This document shows, one piece after another, positions 31,363-41,088 of a stretch of DNA of 64,000 nucleotides. A program made the position numbers and the translations under genes. Numbering within the stretch: position 1 is the first letter of the stretch; the number at the start of each line of letters is the position of its first letter. The notes below the pieces were generated by a model. It saw nothing but the letters and a program-made list of their open reading frames with translations, was not told the DNA's origin and made no database searches. This DNA is from a bacterium (GTDB taxonomy: Bacteria > Pseudomonadota > Gammaproteobacteria > Burkholderiales > Burkholderiaceae_C), in the NCBI GenBank assembly GCA_030824555.1, contig JAVBXK010000040.1, positions 1-64,000 of the forward strand, given 5' to 3'.

Positions 31363-31881
31363 GAAAACACTCCTTAAAACGGGCCAGCCCATGACAAACG
31401 GTTCGCGGTGCAGGCCCTGCATGGGCTGTCTGCTGTTTTGCTGAATGGCATTGTGGAAAAACCACCTTGTATGCAGGCTGAATGGCGCATTCATCAACCG
31501 TTCATCCGGGGAAAAGGCAGAACGCACGCCCACAGCGTTGCGCCGGTGCGTTGCCCCATCACTGATTGGTTCTGTATGGCTTTGCCGCGTGGTGTCTGGA
31601 TGGACTTGCCAGGCGGAAACGGTGGCGGTGGAGGTGGCGGTGGCGCAGAAACATCGTACGCGCCTGTGTTGCACAAGTCGGTGGGCTGCGCGTTGGTTTG
31701 CGAGAAAAATAGGCCTTACCGCTTTATTGTCGGTAGGTTGTAGCTATTGTTTCTTTGCAATCGGCAGATGGTGCGGGTGGACTTGATTGATTTGGGCAAA
31801 TGAGGGGTTTGATCGGTGGCACCCATCACGCAATGCACATGAAATCGCTCGCCTCCGTGCGGCGTGCAGCAAAGCGGGTCG
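31363..31881. other. 519-base intergenic region upstream of the PepSY operon
   Basis: No convincing gene. It must hold the minus-strand promoter of the PepSY-flavoprotein operon. A dispersed AT-rich repeat copy lies at about 31718-31757 (TTACCGCTTTATTGTCGG...). A possible 113-codon plus-strand frame at 31445-31786 has no recognisable features and poor codon character, so I do not call it. Confidence 0.5.
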
Positions 31882-32625
31882 CTAACACGTCACTTGCGCC
31901 AGCCGTTTGTAAACCTCTTTTTTCTTCTGATCTTCGTCCGTGTCGCTGTAAGCCAACGCGATGGCGTTGATGTTCTCGTGGATGTCAAGAAAAGCATTTA
32001 CCACGTCGGCATCAAAGTGCGTGCCCTTCAACTGCGCGACGATGTTCACCGACTCGTTGTGAGACAGCGGCCCTTTGTACACCCGCCGACTGATCAGTGC
32101 GTCATACACATCCGCCAACGCCATCAGGCGCGCTGAAACGGGTATGTGATCGCCCGCCAAACCCTGTGGGTAACCTGAGCCATCCCATTTTTCGTGGTGG
32201 CTGTAGGACATTTCCTTGGCCACGGTCAACAGTGGCACGTCCTCGCCCGCCAATGCCTGCGCCCGCGAGATCGTGTCGCGTCCCAGCGTCGCGTGCGTCT
32301 TCATGATGTCGAACTCTTCTGCCGTCAGCTTCCCGGGCTTGAGCAAAATCCGATCCGGGATGCCTACCTTGCCAATATCGTGCAAGGGCACTGCCTTGAA
32401 GAGTGTGGTGATGTATGAGACCGTCAACGTGCCCTGGAACCTGGGGTGCGTGGACAGCTTCCACGCCAGCGCACGCACATACATCTGCTTGCGCAGCAGG
32501 TGGTTGCCGATGTCCATGTCACGGGTGTTCGCCAACATCGCAATCGACATGACGATCGCGTCAACCACGTTGGCCGGGGGATTGTTGGTGTTGTCCACGA
32601 TAGGAGAGGTGTCGCCAGTGCTCAT
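31882..32625 (-). CDS. HD-GYP domain protein, probable cyclic-di-GMP phosphodiesterase
   Basis: A 247-residue protein consisting almost only of an HD-GYP domain. The HD motif lies in FKAVPLHDIGKVGIPDRIL (about residue 80), HATLGRDTI carries a further ligand, and HHEKWDGSGYPQGL carries the GYP motif (about 145-158). These residues form the di- or tri-iron site that hydrolyses cyclic-di-GMP. The usual N-terminal receiver or sensor domain is missing. The first 45 residues are not recognisable, so the input signal is unknown. A decayed reading frame resembling an ATP-binding kinase-like protein lies just upstream. Confidence 0.9.
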   Translation of the reverse strand: MSTGDTSPIVDNTNNPPANVVDAIVMSIAMLANTRDMDIGNHLLRKQMYVRALAWKLSTHPRFQGTLTVSYITTLFKAVPLHDIGKVGIPDRILLKPGKLTAEEFDIMKTHATLGRDTISRAQALAGEDVPLLTVAKEMSYSHHEKWDGSGYPQGLAGDHIPVSARLMALADVYDALISRRVYKGPLSHNESVNIVAQLKGTHFDADVVNAFLDIHENINAIALAYSDTDEDQKKKEVYKRLAQVTC

Positions 32626-32639
32626 GTTGCAAGCTTAGC

Positions 32640-32866
32640 GTCTGATTGACAAGGCAAGGTGGTTTGACTTGGTCACCCATGCGGCCATGGCAGCGAAACG
32701 GGGCAGGGCTCTGGACGATGTGCGCCCCCAGCAGCAGGTGGGTGGCCTGGGAATGGTCCAGCGCATTGTTCAGCATGCTGGTGAAGGCGATGTTGGCCAG
32801 GCTGGCCAGTTGGGCGGTGTCTCGCGCGGTGGCGAGGATGATGGCATGGCGAATGCGGGCTGATAT
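32640..32866 (-). pseudogene. fragment of a GHKL-type ATP-binding regulatory protein
   Basis: An open frame without a suitable start reads RIRHAIILATARDTAQLA, then ANIAFTSMLNNALDHSQATH. The second segment is a clear N-box (E/S-M-L-N-N-A-x-D-H-S) like that of DUF4325-type or histidine-kinase-like ATPases. The downstream part (RCHGRMGDQVKPPC) no longer resembles the family and the frame runs into the HD-GYP start region. I read it as a truncated remnant. No domain search was possible. Confidence 0.4.
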
Positions 32867-32886
32867 TCATGATGAAAAAGTATTTC

Positions 32887-32978
32887 GTCGCTTTTCTTTA
32901 TTGGATAGTTTGCTATCAAATTAAGTGAATAGCAAGCTATCTATGTTAATAAAGCGGTAGAGGCTGATTTCTTCTGAA
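32887..32978. repeat. inverted pair of dispersed AT-rich repeats
   Basis: Two copies of the TACCGCTT...GTTTGCTAT element face each other: TCGCTTTTCTTTATTGG (32888 on) and, inverted, up to about 32978. Their inner ends, ATAGTTTGCTAT (32905-32916) and ATAGCAAGCTAT (32929-32940), form a hairpin. The inverted copy overlaps the last codons and stop of the isochorismatase-like gene. Confidence 0.6.
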
Positions 32979-33507
32979 ACTTCACTTCAGCTGCCGGTGT
33001 CAGCGTCACCCGTGGCCCAAAGCTGCTGATGTTGGCCAGCGTGGCGTTGTGGTGGGCCGAAATTTGCGCGGCACTCAGCACCGCGTTGTCCACCGTGGTG
33101 TGGCCGTCAGACACCAGCACCACCGGGTAGCCCAGCGCCAGGGCGCGGCGCGTGGTGGTGTCCACACAAAAGTCGCTTTGCATGCCGCACACCACCAACC
33201 GGGCCACGCCGTGGCGCTGCAACAGCGCGGGCAGCTCGGTGCCCTGGAACGAATCGGGCGTGGTTTTGCGCACCCGCATGTCGGAGGGCTGCACATCCAG
33301 CCCCAGTGCCAGCGCCCAACCGGGCGAGCCATGGGCAAACGGGCCAGTGGCCGTTTCGTGCTGGATCAACACCACCAAGGCCCCAGCCGCCCGGGCCTGC
33401 GCCGACACCTGGTTGATGCGGGCGATGGTGCCAGCGGCATCGAAGGTGGTGTGCTCGCCCGAGCAAAGGGCTTGTTGTACGTCGATGATGAGGAGGGCTC
33501 TGGGCAT
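32941..33507 (-). CDS. isochorismatase-family cysteine hydrolase
   Basis: A 188-residue hydrolase starting MPRALLIIDVQQ. The catalytic triad is visible: Asp in LLIIDVQQALC, Lys in RVRKTTPDSFQGT and Cys in CGMQSDFCVDTT. The cis-peptide region VVCGMQSD is intact. Substrates in this family range from nicotinamide to carbamoyl or biuret-type amides, and none is indicated here. The final dozen or so residues (KSASTALLT) are encoded by a dispersed repeat element, so the C-terminus has been altered by repeat insertion. Confidence 0.88.
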   Translation of the reverse strand: MPRALLIIDVQQALCSGEHTTFDAAGTIARINQVSAQARAAGALVVLIQHETATGPFAHGSPGWALALGLDVQPSDMRVRKTTPDSFQGTELPALLQRHGVARLVVCGMQSDFCVDTTTRRALALGYPVVLVSDGHTTVDNAVLSAAQISAHHNATLANISSFGPRVTLTPAAEVKFQKKSASTALLT

Positions 33508-34138
33508 GGGTTGGGTCAAGGTGAGTGGCAGGGGGCGGCCATCAGCGGGCATTTGATTCTCGAACCCGTATGGCTCTTGAAGACGCATAGCGGTAGTAGC
33601 ACTTTACGATTTGCCTCCTCCAGACCAGACGTTGGCTATGGCTTATCCCCAGCTCGTTGCCCGCCGTTGTGGGATGACTGTGACTGCGCAGGTAGACGAG
33701 GGTGCTGACGGCGAGCCAGATTTGGACATGGCGGCGCAACCCGCGCCAGACTATGAGGTGGACCAGACCGTCAATTGGTGAGCGATAAAAACAGCGGTTC
33801 AGACCCGCTGCGGAACGGGCTACGCGCGCGGCAAGCCGAAACGGAAATGCACACAGCGGGTTCGCCATTGGGCGATCTGCGATCACTCAAACTGAACAGG
33901 CCGGGGACCTTCGGGAAGCCCAGAACCCGTGCCGTACTTGGCATCATGCGGTTGAATTTCCTATCCGTCGTTGGGAACGCCGGATACGGCTGGTTCAACT
34001 CAATGAGTTGACATGACGGTCTGGTGTTTCAACGCTGCCTAGTCGTTGTAATGAACGACGGAGATGCTGCCGGCCGCATCCACCCCCGTCATTGGAGCAC
34101 TAACCTCAGCGGCCGTTGACGGCCACTGTCGGTGGCAC
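33508..34138. other. 631-base region with no convincing gene
   Basis: Neither strand shows a recognisable protein. Short open frames exist (a 114-codon minus frame at 33542-33886, a 78-codon plus frame at 33775-34011), but they lack ribosome-binding sites, signal sequences or family motifs. Composition is less GC-rich than the flanks. It probably contains degraded sequence from past insertions. Confidence 0.45.
34111..34136 (-). terminator. double hairpin at the 3' end of the DUF4189-like gene
   Basis: GGCCGT-TG-ACGGCC (34111-34124) is followed at once by GCCAC-N5-GTGGC (34122-34136). These lie directly downstream of the stop codon of the minus-strand gene ending at 34139. The two stems overlap by three bases, so they may be alternatives. 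A weak T-tract is absent. Confidence 0.4.
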
Positions 34139-34825
34139 TTACCTGACCAGCGTTAGTAGTGAGGTCAACGTTCCCAGTGAAATCAACTGGTTGTTAGTCA
34201 GCAGCCACACCGCACCATCCTTGACCCCGATATAGGTATTGGTTGCCGGATAGAAGCGGAGGTAATAGCCGGCCAAGGTTTGCGAAGCGGTACCAACTGG
34301 GGTGAAGTAACTGGGAAAGGTTCTTTCCGCGTAATCAAATAACCGGTCCTCGTCACGAGGCGTGCTAGTCGCGGCACAAGTTGGCGTGGTCGTCGATGCG
34401 GCGGCAAAAGTTCCGCTGCATGCCGTCTGCAGCGGCGCCGGGTCAAAGGACTGGTCACCTTGACCGCAATCGCTGCCACACAAGGATTTGGCCTCTAGGT
34501 CGGCCGCTTGCTGGGTCGCGTAACCGCAGGCGCCGGCGATGGCAATAGGGCTTAGCTTGTAGGCAATCGAGCTGTATCCGCCTCCGCTGCACCCCGCCAG
34601 GTGTTTGACGACATTGCCATTGGGGTGGGTGCCAATGGGAGCGAAACTATTGGCTTCATCGACGGCATCTTGCCAGGAGTTCTTGGTGACGAAGCCCGCG
34701 CCAAAAGACCCCGTGGTGGTCGTGTAACCGTAAATGATCGTGGCGGCCTCGGCAGCGGTCGACATCGAACCACAGAATCCCGCCACTATCAGGAGATGGC
34801 GCCACCGCAAAGAATTTGATTTCAT
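34139..34825 (-). CDS. secreted DUF4189-like protein with a C-terminal 'YPATGTYLGV'-type domain
   Basis: A 228-residue protein with signal peptide (LLIVAGFCGSMSTAAEA). Residues 28-120 resemble DUF4189 (IIYGYTTTTGSFGAGFVTKNS, a cysteine-rich AYKLSPIAIAGACGYATQQA and LCGSDCGQGD). The C-terminal 60 residues (RLFDYAERTFPSYFTP, AGYYLRFYPATNTYIGVKDG) are a small domain found at the ends of many secreted beta-proteobacterial proteins; its role is unknown. It is GC-poorer than its neighbours and sits between remnants, suggesting acquisition. Function cannot be assigned. Confidence 0.65.
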   Translation of the reverse strand: MKSNSLRWRHLLIVAGFCGSMSTAAEAATIIYGYTTTTGSFGAGFVTKNSWQDAVDEANSFAPIGTHPNGNVVKHLAGCSGGGYSSIAYKLSPIAIAGACGYATQQAADLEAKSLCGSDCGQGDQSFDPAPLQTACSGTFAAASTTTPTCAATSTPRDEDRLFDYAERTFPSYFTPVGTASQTLAGYYLRFYPATNTYIGVKDGAVWLLTNNQLISLGTLTSLLTLVR

Positions 34826-34998
34826 TTAGAACCACCTTAGTTTGCATGACTTGTCATGGAAGAAGCTAAACGACCACTGGTCGACGGGTCAAATACGCAA
34901 AACCTCCCCCCCCCGATATTCGCCAGGATATGAGCCAACCCGAAACGTGTCAATGATTTTGCTACACCTTGAACTGATATAAACCGGCCTGTCAGCTG

Positions 34999-35145
34999 CA
35001 GCGCTTCTTGTCAGTACATGACCAGTTGGCCCACCAATTCATGTACTGCCGCTACAACCGTGATGCCAGCCAGAAACGGAGACTTCGTACCCAGGCGTTC
35101 GCAGCCTGGAACGAGATGACCTGCGCCAAAATGGGGGCGGCGTAA
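34999..35145 (+). pseudogene. probable transposase C-terminal remnant
   Basis: The frame reads QRFLSVHDQLAHQFMYCRYN, then SQKRRLRTQAFAAWNEMTCA before a stop. The pattern R-F-L-S-x-H-D-Q-[LIV]-A-[HN]-x-F and A-F-x-x-W-x-E is like the C-terminus of DDE transposases of the IS6-like type, as I recall them. No catalytic core, terminal inverted repeats or target duplication are recognisable. The assignment to a family is uncertain. Confidence 0.4.
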
Positions 35146-35576
35146 ATAGTGAAATCCAGATCAGTTGGACAGTTTCGCCGTTTTGCTGACAACTTGACAG
35201 TACCGTTGCGTGAAATCATCGAAGCGGCGTTCAAAGGCCGTTGAAGTGCCGGTTAATCTTGGTTTGGACCTCCAGAAAGCTGCCGTTCGCCAATGCCTGC
35301 AATCGCTGCATTGCCGACGATGGTCCTGAAACCCTGACCGGCTCTTCAGGGGCGTCAGCCAATCTCTGCGCAAGCGTTGCCCACACACACGCCGCACAAG
35401 CCCCTCGCCGCAGTCATACCACTGACGACAGAGCAGTCAATTTCAAAATAATCAATAAAAAATGCACTCACCGCTTTATTCATGAGCGTGAGCAGCTATG
35501 AGTATTGATTGACTGGCGTTGCGGGTTGCTGCGCCTTGCATTGACCCATCCGCTGTGTGCACAGCACCCGTGCCAA
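35146..35576. other. intergenic region with no assignable gene
   Basis: Part of the roughly 990-base gap 34826-35811. Short frames on both strands (for example 35161-35397 minus) carry no recognisable domain. Fragmentary coding-like stretches suggest remnants of a mobile element. The first part of the gap, 34826-34998, contains a run of ten cytosines near 34907 and the promoter side of the DUF4189-like gene. Confidence 0.4.
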
Positions 35577-35597
35577 GGTGTCACATTTTTGAACACC
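35577..35597 (+). promoter_or_regulatory. candidate activator site upstream of the PqqU-like receptor gene
   Basis: GGTGT-N11-ACACC, with the interior reading CACATTTTTGA, followed by TGTTGCACA. It is the best example of a palindrome repeated in front of other sigma-54-type promoters in this window (47522-47543, 57628-57647). It lies about 130 bases upstream of the -24 element, as expected for an enhancer-binding protein. Confidence 0.6.
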
Positions 35598-35724
35598 TGT
35601 TGCACACGGGGTGTAGGGTATGGTGGCAAATGCATAGGGCCTCAAGGTCACGCGGCGGTGCCAGCACCACGCCAGCCCTGCGCGCAGGGCGTGGCGCTGG
35701 GCCAATGTGTCACCCACAGCGTGT

Positions 35725-35739
35725 TGGCACGGTGCTTGC
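35725..35739 (+). promoter_or_regulatory. sigma-54 promoter of the PqqU-like receptor gene
   Basis: TGGCAC-GGTGC-TTGC is a perfect match to the -24/-12 consensus. Transcription would begin near 35750, about 60 bases upstream of the TTG start codon at 35812. Confidence 0.8.
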
Positions 35740-35811
35740 CATCAAGTGCTCCAAGTTCAGCCCATGAACCTGGCAAGCCACGCCACATACCTATACATAC
35801 CGGAGACAACC

Positions 35812-37923
35812 TTGAACCTCTTGCACCGCACACACCGCACACCGCCTTCCCGCCTTGCCCACGCCATCGCCCTGGCCTGGGCGGCCACCGCCAGCATGGC
35901 GTCGGCCCAGACGCTGACCGAGGTGGTGGTGTCGGCCAGCCGCTCTGCCCAGCAGACCTTCGATGCGCCTGCCGCCGTTCAGGCGGTGGGGCGCGAGACC
36001 ATCGAGGCCGCTGGGCTGCAGGTCAACCTGTCGGAGTCGGTCAACCGCATTCCCGGCATCACGGCGCTCAACCGCCAAAACTATGCGCAGGACTTGCAGC
36101 TGTCCATCCGTGGCTCGGGCTCGCGTTCAGCCTTTGGCATCCGTGGCTCGCGCCTGATCGTGGACGGCATCCCCGCCACCATGCCCGACGGCCAGGGGCA
36201 GGCTTCTACTGTCAGCCTGTCGTCGGCCCAGCGCATCGAGGTGCTGCGCGGGCCGCTGGCGCAGATGTATGGCAACTCGTCGGCTGGCGTGGTGCAGGTG
36301 TTCACCGCTGACGGCCCGGCCACGCCTGAAGTGGGCGCTTCGGTGTTCATGGGGTCTGATGGCGTGCGCAAGGTCGGGCTCAACGCGGGCGGGCAAACCG
36401 GCAAGCTGAACTACGTGCTCGACTACACCCGGTTCGAGACCGATGGCTACCGCGACCACAGCGCGGCCGAGCGCAGGCAGCTGAACGCCAAGCTGCGCCT
36501 CGATGCCACCGAGCACACGCAGGTGACGGTGGTCATGAACCTGTTCGACCAGCCCCTGTCGCTCGACCCGCTGGGCCTCACACGTGCGCAGCTGGAAGCC
36601 AACCCGCGCCAAGCCGTCAAGCTGGCCTACGACCAGGCTGCCAGCAAGGTGGTGTCGCAAAACCAGGTGGGCGTGGTGGCGGTGCACAAGCTTGACACCA
36701 CGCGCAACGTCACGGTCACGGCCTACCATGGCACGCGTGACCTGGACAACAAGCTGTCCATCCCCCTGAGTGCCCAAACATCGGCCACCTCGGCCGGTGG
36801 TGCGGTCAACCTTGACCGCAGTTTCAGCGGCCTGGGTGTGAAGTACAACCAGCGCTGGGCGGTGGGGCAGGGCCGGGTCGATGGCGTGGCAGGCATCGAG
36901 TACGAGCGCATGTCGGAACGGCGGCGCGGCTACATCAACAACCTGGGCGTGCTGGGTGCCTTGAAGCGTGACGAAACCGATTCGGTCACCAGCACAGGCG
37001 TGTTTGCCCAGGCCACCTGGCTGGTGAACGAGCAATGGAGCCTGGTGGGCGGGCTGCGCAGCAACCGCGTGAAGTTTGGGGTGGACGACCGCTTCATCAC
37101 CACCGGCAACCCGAATGACAGCGGCAGCGCCCGCTTCAGCGCCGTCAACCCCGTGCTGGGCGTGACGCGGCACCTGAACGACACCACCAACGTGTACGTG
37201 AACGTGGGCAAAGGGTTTGAAACCCCCACGCTGACCGAAATTGCCTACCGCACCGGGGCCAGCGGCCCCAACCTGAATTTGCGTTCGGCCGACAGCCGCC
37301 ACGTTGAAATTGGCCTGAAAACCCGCCCGGCAGAGGGCCACCGGCTGGACCTGGCTGCGTTCCACATCGGCACCAGCAATGAAATCGTGGTGGCCTCCAG
37401 CAGCGGCGGGCGCACCGTGTACACCAATGCGGGCAAAACCCGTCGCTCTGGCGTGGAGCTGGCCTACACCGCCCAGTTGGCCCGCGATTGGCGCACGCAC
37501 GTGGCGCTGTCCACGCTGAACGCCCGGTTTGCCGACAGCTTTGCGGCCAGCGGTGGGGGCCGGGTGGCATCGGGCAACCGCATTCCGGGCACGGTGGACA
37601 AAACGGCATTTGCCGAGCTGGTGTGGCAGCCTGCCTCGGTGCCGGGCCTGCAGGCGGCGGTTGAGGTGGTGCACCAGGGCGGCATGATGGTGAACGACCT
37701 CAACACCGACCAGACCCGTGGTGCCACCACCTTCAACCTGCGCGTGGGCCTGGAGCAAAAGCTGGGCGCGTGGCGCTTGCGCGAATACCTGCGGCTGGAC
37801 AACGCCACCAACCGCAGCTACGTGGGCTCGGTCATCGCCAACGATGGCAACGGCCGCTTCTTCGAACCCGCGCCGGGGCGCACCTGGAGCGTGGGGCTGG
37901 TGGCCAACTACGCTTTCCGCTGA
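35812..37923 (+). CDS. pqqU: TonB-dependent receptor of the PqqU/YncD type (probable PQQ uptake)
   Basis: A 703-residue outer-membrane receptor. A TTG start is chosen because ACCGGAGACAACC lies just upstream and the resulting leader (LAHAIALAWAATASMASA) is a good signal peptide; an ATG at 35764 would sit almost at the sigma-54 start point. The plug carries NLSESVNRIPGITALNRQNY and LIVDGIPATMPDGQGQ; the barrel ends YVGSVIANDGNGRFFEPAPG and YAFR. These segments closely match my recollection of E. coli YncD, shown to be the PQQ receptor PqqU. A promoter shared with the quinoprotein dehydrogenase supports PQQ as cargo. No pqqABCDE genes are in the window. Confidence 0.85.
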   Translation: MNLLHRTHRTPPSRLAHAIALAWAATASMASAQTLTEVVVSASRSAQQTFDAPAAVQAVGRETIEAAGLQVNLSESVNRIPGITALNRQNYAQDLQLSIRGSGSRSAFGIRGSRLIVDGIPATMPDGQGQASTVSLSSAQRIEVLRGPLAQMYGNSSAGVVQVFTADGPATPEVGASVFMGSDGVRKVGLNAGGQTGKLNYVLDYTRFETDGYRDHSAAERRQLNAKLRLDATEHTQVTVVMNLFDQPLSLDPLGLTRAQLEANPRQAVKLAYDQAASKVVSQNQVGVVAVHKLDTTRNVTVTAYHGTRDLDNKLSIPLSAQTSATSAGGAVNLDRSFSGLGVKYNQRWAVGQGRVDGVAGIEYERMSERRRGYINNLGVLGALKRDETDSVTSTGVFAQATWLVNEQWSLVGGLRSNRVKFGVDDRFITTGNPNDSGSARFSAVNPVLGVTRHLNDTTNVYVNVGKGFETPTLTEIAYRTGASGPNLNLRSADSRHVEIGLKTRPAEGHRLDLAAFHIGTSNEIVVASSSGGRTVYTNAGKTRRSGVELAYTAQLARDWRTHVALSTLNARFADSFAASGGGRVASGNRIPGTVDKTAFAELVWQPASVPGLQAAVEVVHQGGMMVNDLNTDQTRGATTFNLRVGLEQKLGAWRLREYLRLDNATNRSYVGSVIANDGNGRFFEPAPGRTWSVGLVANYAFR

Positions 37924-37937
37924 CCGGATTTTTGCCT

Positions 37938-38888
37938 TCACGGTTTGGCGGTAGCCACGGCAGTGGGGCTGTGCTGCCGGGCAGTGTCGGGTGACAGCGT
38001 CTCGTGCAGCAGCCCTGGCAGCATGGCCAGCATGCGCGTGGCTTGCAGGCCGGGTGGCGATGATTGCGCGTGGTAGCTGTAGAGCGAAATGGGCGGCAGC
38101 TCGTGCAGTTCAAGCGTGAGCATGCTCGCCGGGTCCAGGTTGGTAGCGGTCAGGAAATCGACAACGGTCCAGCCCATGCCCAGCCGCACCAGCTCCAGCG
38201 CCAACCGCGATGTCTGTACCTGCATGCCGGGCCCTGCGGGTGTGCCCAGGCGTTGGGCGATGTCGTCAATCGACTGGCGCATGGGGTCATCACCCACCAG
38301 CCGGATCACCGGCACCTGTGCCAGCCGTGCGCTGCGCGAGGTGGCGCGCGGTTGGCGCATCCACACGGACTGCGCCACGGCCAGGTACAGCCGGCCGCTC
38401 ACCAGCAGGTCGCTGCCGATTTGCGGGTGCGGGTGTGTGTAAAACCCCAGGCCAAAGTCCACGCTGCGCGTGAGCAGGGCCTGTGTCATCTGGTCTTGGT
38501 GGATGGTGCGCACTTCAACGCCCACCTGGGGGTAGCGCTGTGCGTGTTGCAGCAGCAGGTGCGGCAAAAACTCGTGGCTCACAGCCGGGATGGCCGCCAG
38601 CCGCACATCGCCCGTGTCGGCTGCGGCCAGGTTGCGGGCGGTGCGGCGCAAGGCATCGAGCTGACGGTGGATGCCGTTGGACTCTGCCGCCAGCACCTGC
38701 GCCTCGGGGGTGGGCGTGAGGCCTGCCGGTGTGCGCATGAACAGGCGGTAGCCCAGCTGCAGTTCGGTGTGGGCAATGGCCTTGCTCACCGCAGATGGGG
38801 TGATGCACAGCAAGCGCCCCGCCGCGCTCATGTTGCCGGTTTGGAGCACGGCTTGAAAAACTTCCAGCTGTCGCAGGTTCATCGCCAT
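37938..38888 (-). CDS. LysR-family transcriptional regulator
   Basis: A 316-residue regulator. The N-terminal winged helix (MNLRQLEVFQAVLQTGNMSAAGRLLCITPSAVSKAI in two overlapping pieces) is typical, followed by the effector-binding domain (GDVRLAAIPAVSHEFLPHLL, FGLGFYTHPHP, VRLGMGWTVVDFLTA). It is convergent with the PqqU-like gene and divergent from the asparaginase gene 187 bases away, which is its most likely target. The effector is unknown. Confidence 0.88.
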   Translation of the reverse strand: MAMNLRQLEVFQAVLQTGNMSAAGRLLCITPSAVSKAIAHTELQLGYRLFMRTPAGLTPTPEAQVLAAESNGIHRQLDALRRTARNLAAADTGDVRLAAIPAVSHEFLPHLLLQHAQRYPQVGVEVRTIHQDQMTQALLTRSVDFGLGFYTHPHPQIGSDLLVSGRLYLAVAQSVWMRQPRATSRSARLAQVPVIRLVGDDPMRQSIDDIAQRLGTPAGPGMQVQTSRLALELVRLGMGWTVVDFLTATNLDPASMLTLELHELPPISLYSYHAQSSPPGLQATRMLAMLPGLLHETLSPDTARQHSPTAVATAKP

Positions 38889-38934
38889 TCCTTGAAAACG
38901 TGACCACCAGGCTATGAATGAAATTCACAGGTGA

Positions 38935-40146
<1,212 letters not shown>

Positions 40147-40157
40147 AGCGAGGTTTT

Positions 40158-40212
40158 GACGCAGGTGCATCCACGCGAATGCACATGCGTCGACGGCCAC
40201 ACCCGTGTGGCC
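40158..40212. terminator. two tandem hairpins between asparaginase and the ABC ATPase genes
   Basis: GACGCAGGTGCAT (40158-40170) pairs with ATGCACATGCGTC (40179-40191) with one mismatch, and GGCCACAC (40195-40202) pairs with GTGTGGCC (40205-40212). They lie just after the asparaginase stop in the 153-base gap between convergent genes. No U-tract is present, so a bidirectional terminator or mRNA-stabilising role is inferred. Confidence 0.55.
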
Positions 40213-40299
40213 ACCGGCACGCACTGGCTCATAGCTTGCGTGACGGGTTGGGAAGGCTGGGGCTCCAAAAGGGTTCCGGCCTTTTTCATTTTTGCAACC

Positions 40300-41043
40300 C
40301 TATGGCGTGGCTGTGGGGGCCAGCTGGCGCAGCACTTCGGCCTCGTAGGTGGTGTTGCCACCGGTCTGGGCCATGAAACCGGCCACGGTGCCGTCAAAGC
40401 GCACCTTGCCCTGGTGCAGCAGCAGCAACTTGTCGGCCTGGCTGGTTTCTTCGATCAGGTGCGTGGCCCACAGCACGGCCATGCCCTGGCTGTGGCACAG
40501 CTCGCGCACGGTGGCCAGCAGCTGGTGGCGCGAGGTGGGGTCCAGCCCCACGGTGGCCTCGTCCATCAGCAGCACGCTGGGCCGGTGCAACAGCGCCCGC
40601 ACCAGCTCCACCTTGCGGCGGTTGCCGCCCGACAGCTGGCGCGTGACGGTGGCTTCGTGTTCGCTCAGGCCCATGGTGTGCAGCAGGTGGGCCATTTGCT
40701 GGCGGGCTGCGGTGCGGGGCATGCCGTGCAGGTCGCAGTGGTACAGCAGGTTGGCGCGCACGGTCAGGTCAAGGTCGAGCGCACTTTGCTGAAACACCAC
40801 ACCCAAGCCCGCCAGCGCACGCGCTGGGTGGGTGTGCATGGCATGGCCGTTGACGGTGATGTGTCCTTGGTCAGGGTTGAACAGGCCGGTCAGCAGTTGC
40901 AGCAGGGTCGATTTGCCCGCGCCGTTGGGCCCCAGCAATGCGGTCATGGTGCCGGCGGCCAGTTGCAGGCTCACGTCGGTGAGGGCAGGCTTGCCTGCGT
41001 AGGCTTTGTGCAGGCCGGTGGCAACGAGCAGCGGTGTGGTCAT
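40300..41043 (-). CDS. ABC transporter ATP-binding subunit of the quinoprotein alcohol dehydrogenase system
   Basis: A 247-residue ATPase starting MTTPLLVATGLHKAY. Walker A is LLGPNGAGKSTL, the signature LSGGNRRKVELVRAL, Walker B VLLMDEATVGLDPTSRHQL and the switch His in WATHLIEE. The segment DEATVGLDPTSR and the short overall length are like the PedC-associated ATPase family recognised beside PQQ alcohol dehydrogenases. The matching permease is on the other strand at 44633, so the transporter is encoded in two units. The substrate is not known; export related to the quinoprotein or its cofactor has been suggested for the family. Confidence 0.82.
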   Translation of the reverse strand: MTTPLLVATGLHKAYAGKPALTDVSLQLAAGTMTALLGPNGAGKSTLLQLLTGLFNPDQGHITVNGHAMHTHPARALAGLGVVFQQSALDLDLTVRANLLYHCDLHGMPRTAARQQMAHLLHTMGLSEHEATVTRQLSGGNRRKVELVRALLHRPSVLLMDEATVGLDPTSRHQLLATVRELCHSQGMAVLWATHLIEETSQADKLLLLHQGKVRFDGTVAGFMAQTGGNTTYEAEVLRQLAPTATP

Positions 41044-41088
41044 GTGGGTCACGCTTGGGGCATTGGGGCGGTTCTGCAATGTACGGGT

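Noticed and set aside
27775-31377. A 1200-codon open frame on the plus strand
   Set aside because: It is antisense to the apbE, flavoprotein and DUF2271 genes, all of which have clear family motifs. It is rich in His, Gln, Arg and Gly, as expected for the complement of GC-rich coding DNA.
33542-34011. Small genes in the 33.5-34.1 kb gap
   Set aside because: Frames on both strands lack ribosome-binding sites and recognisable features, and their composition does not look like selected coding sequence.
36127-37941. A 604-codon minus-strand frame
   Set aside because: It is the complement of the PqqU-like receptor gene and lacks recognisable domains.
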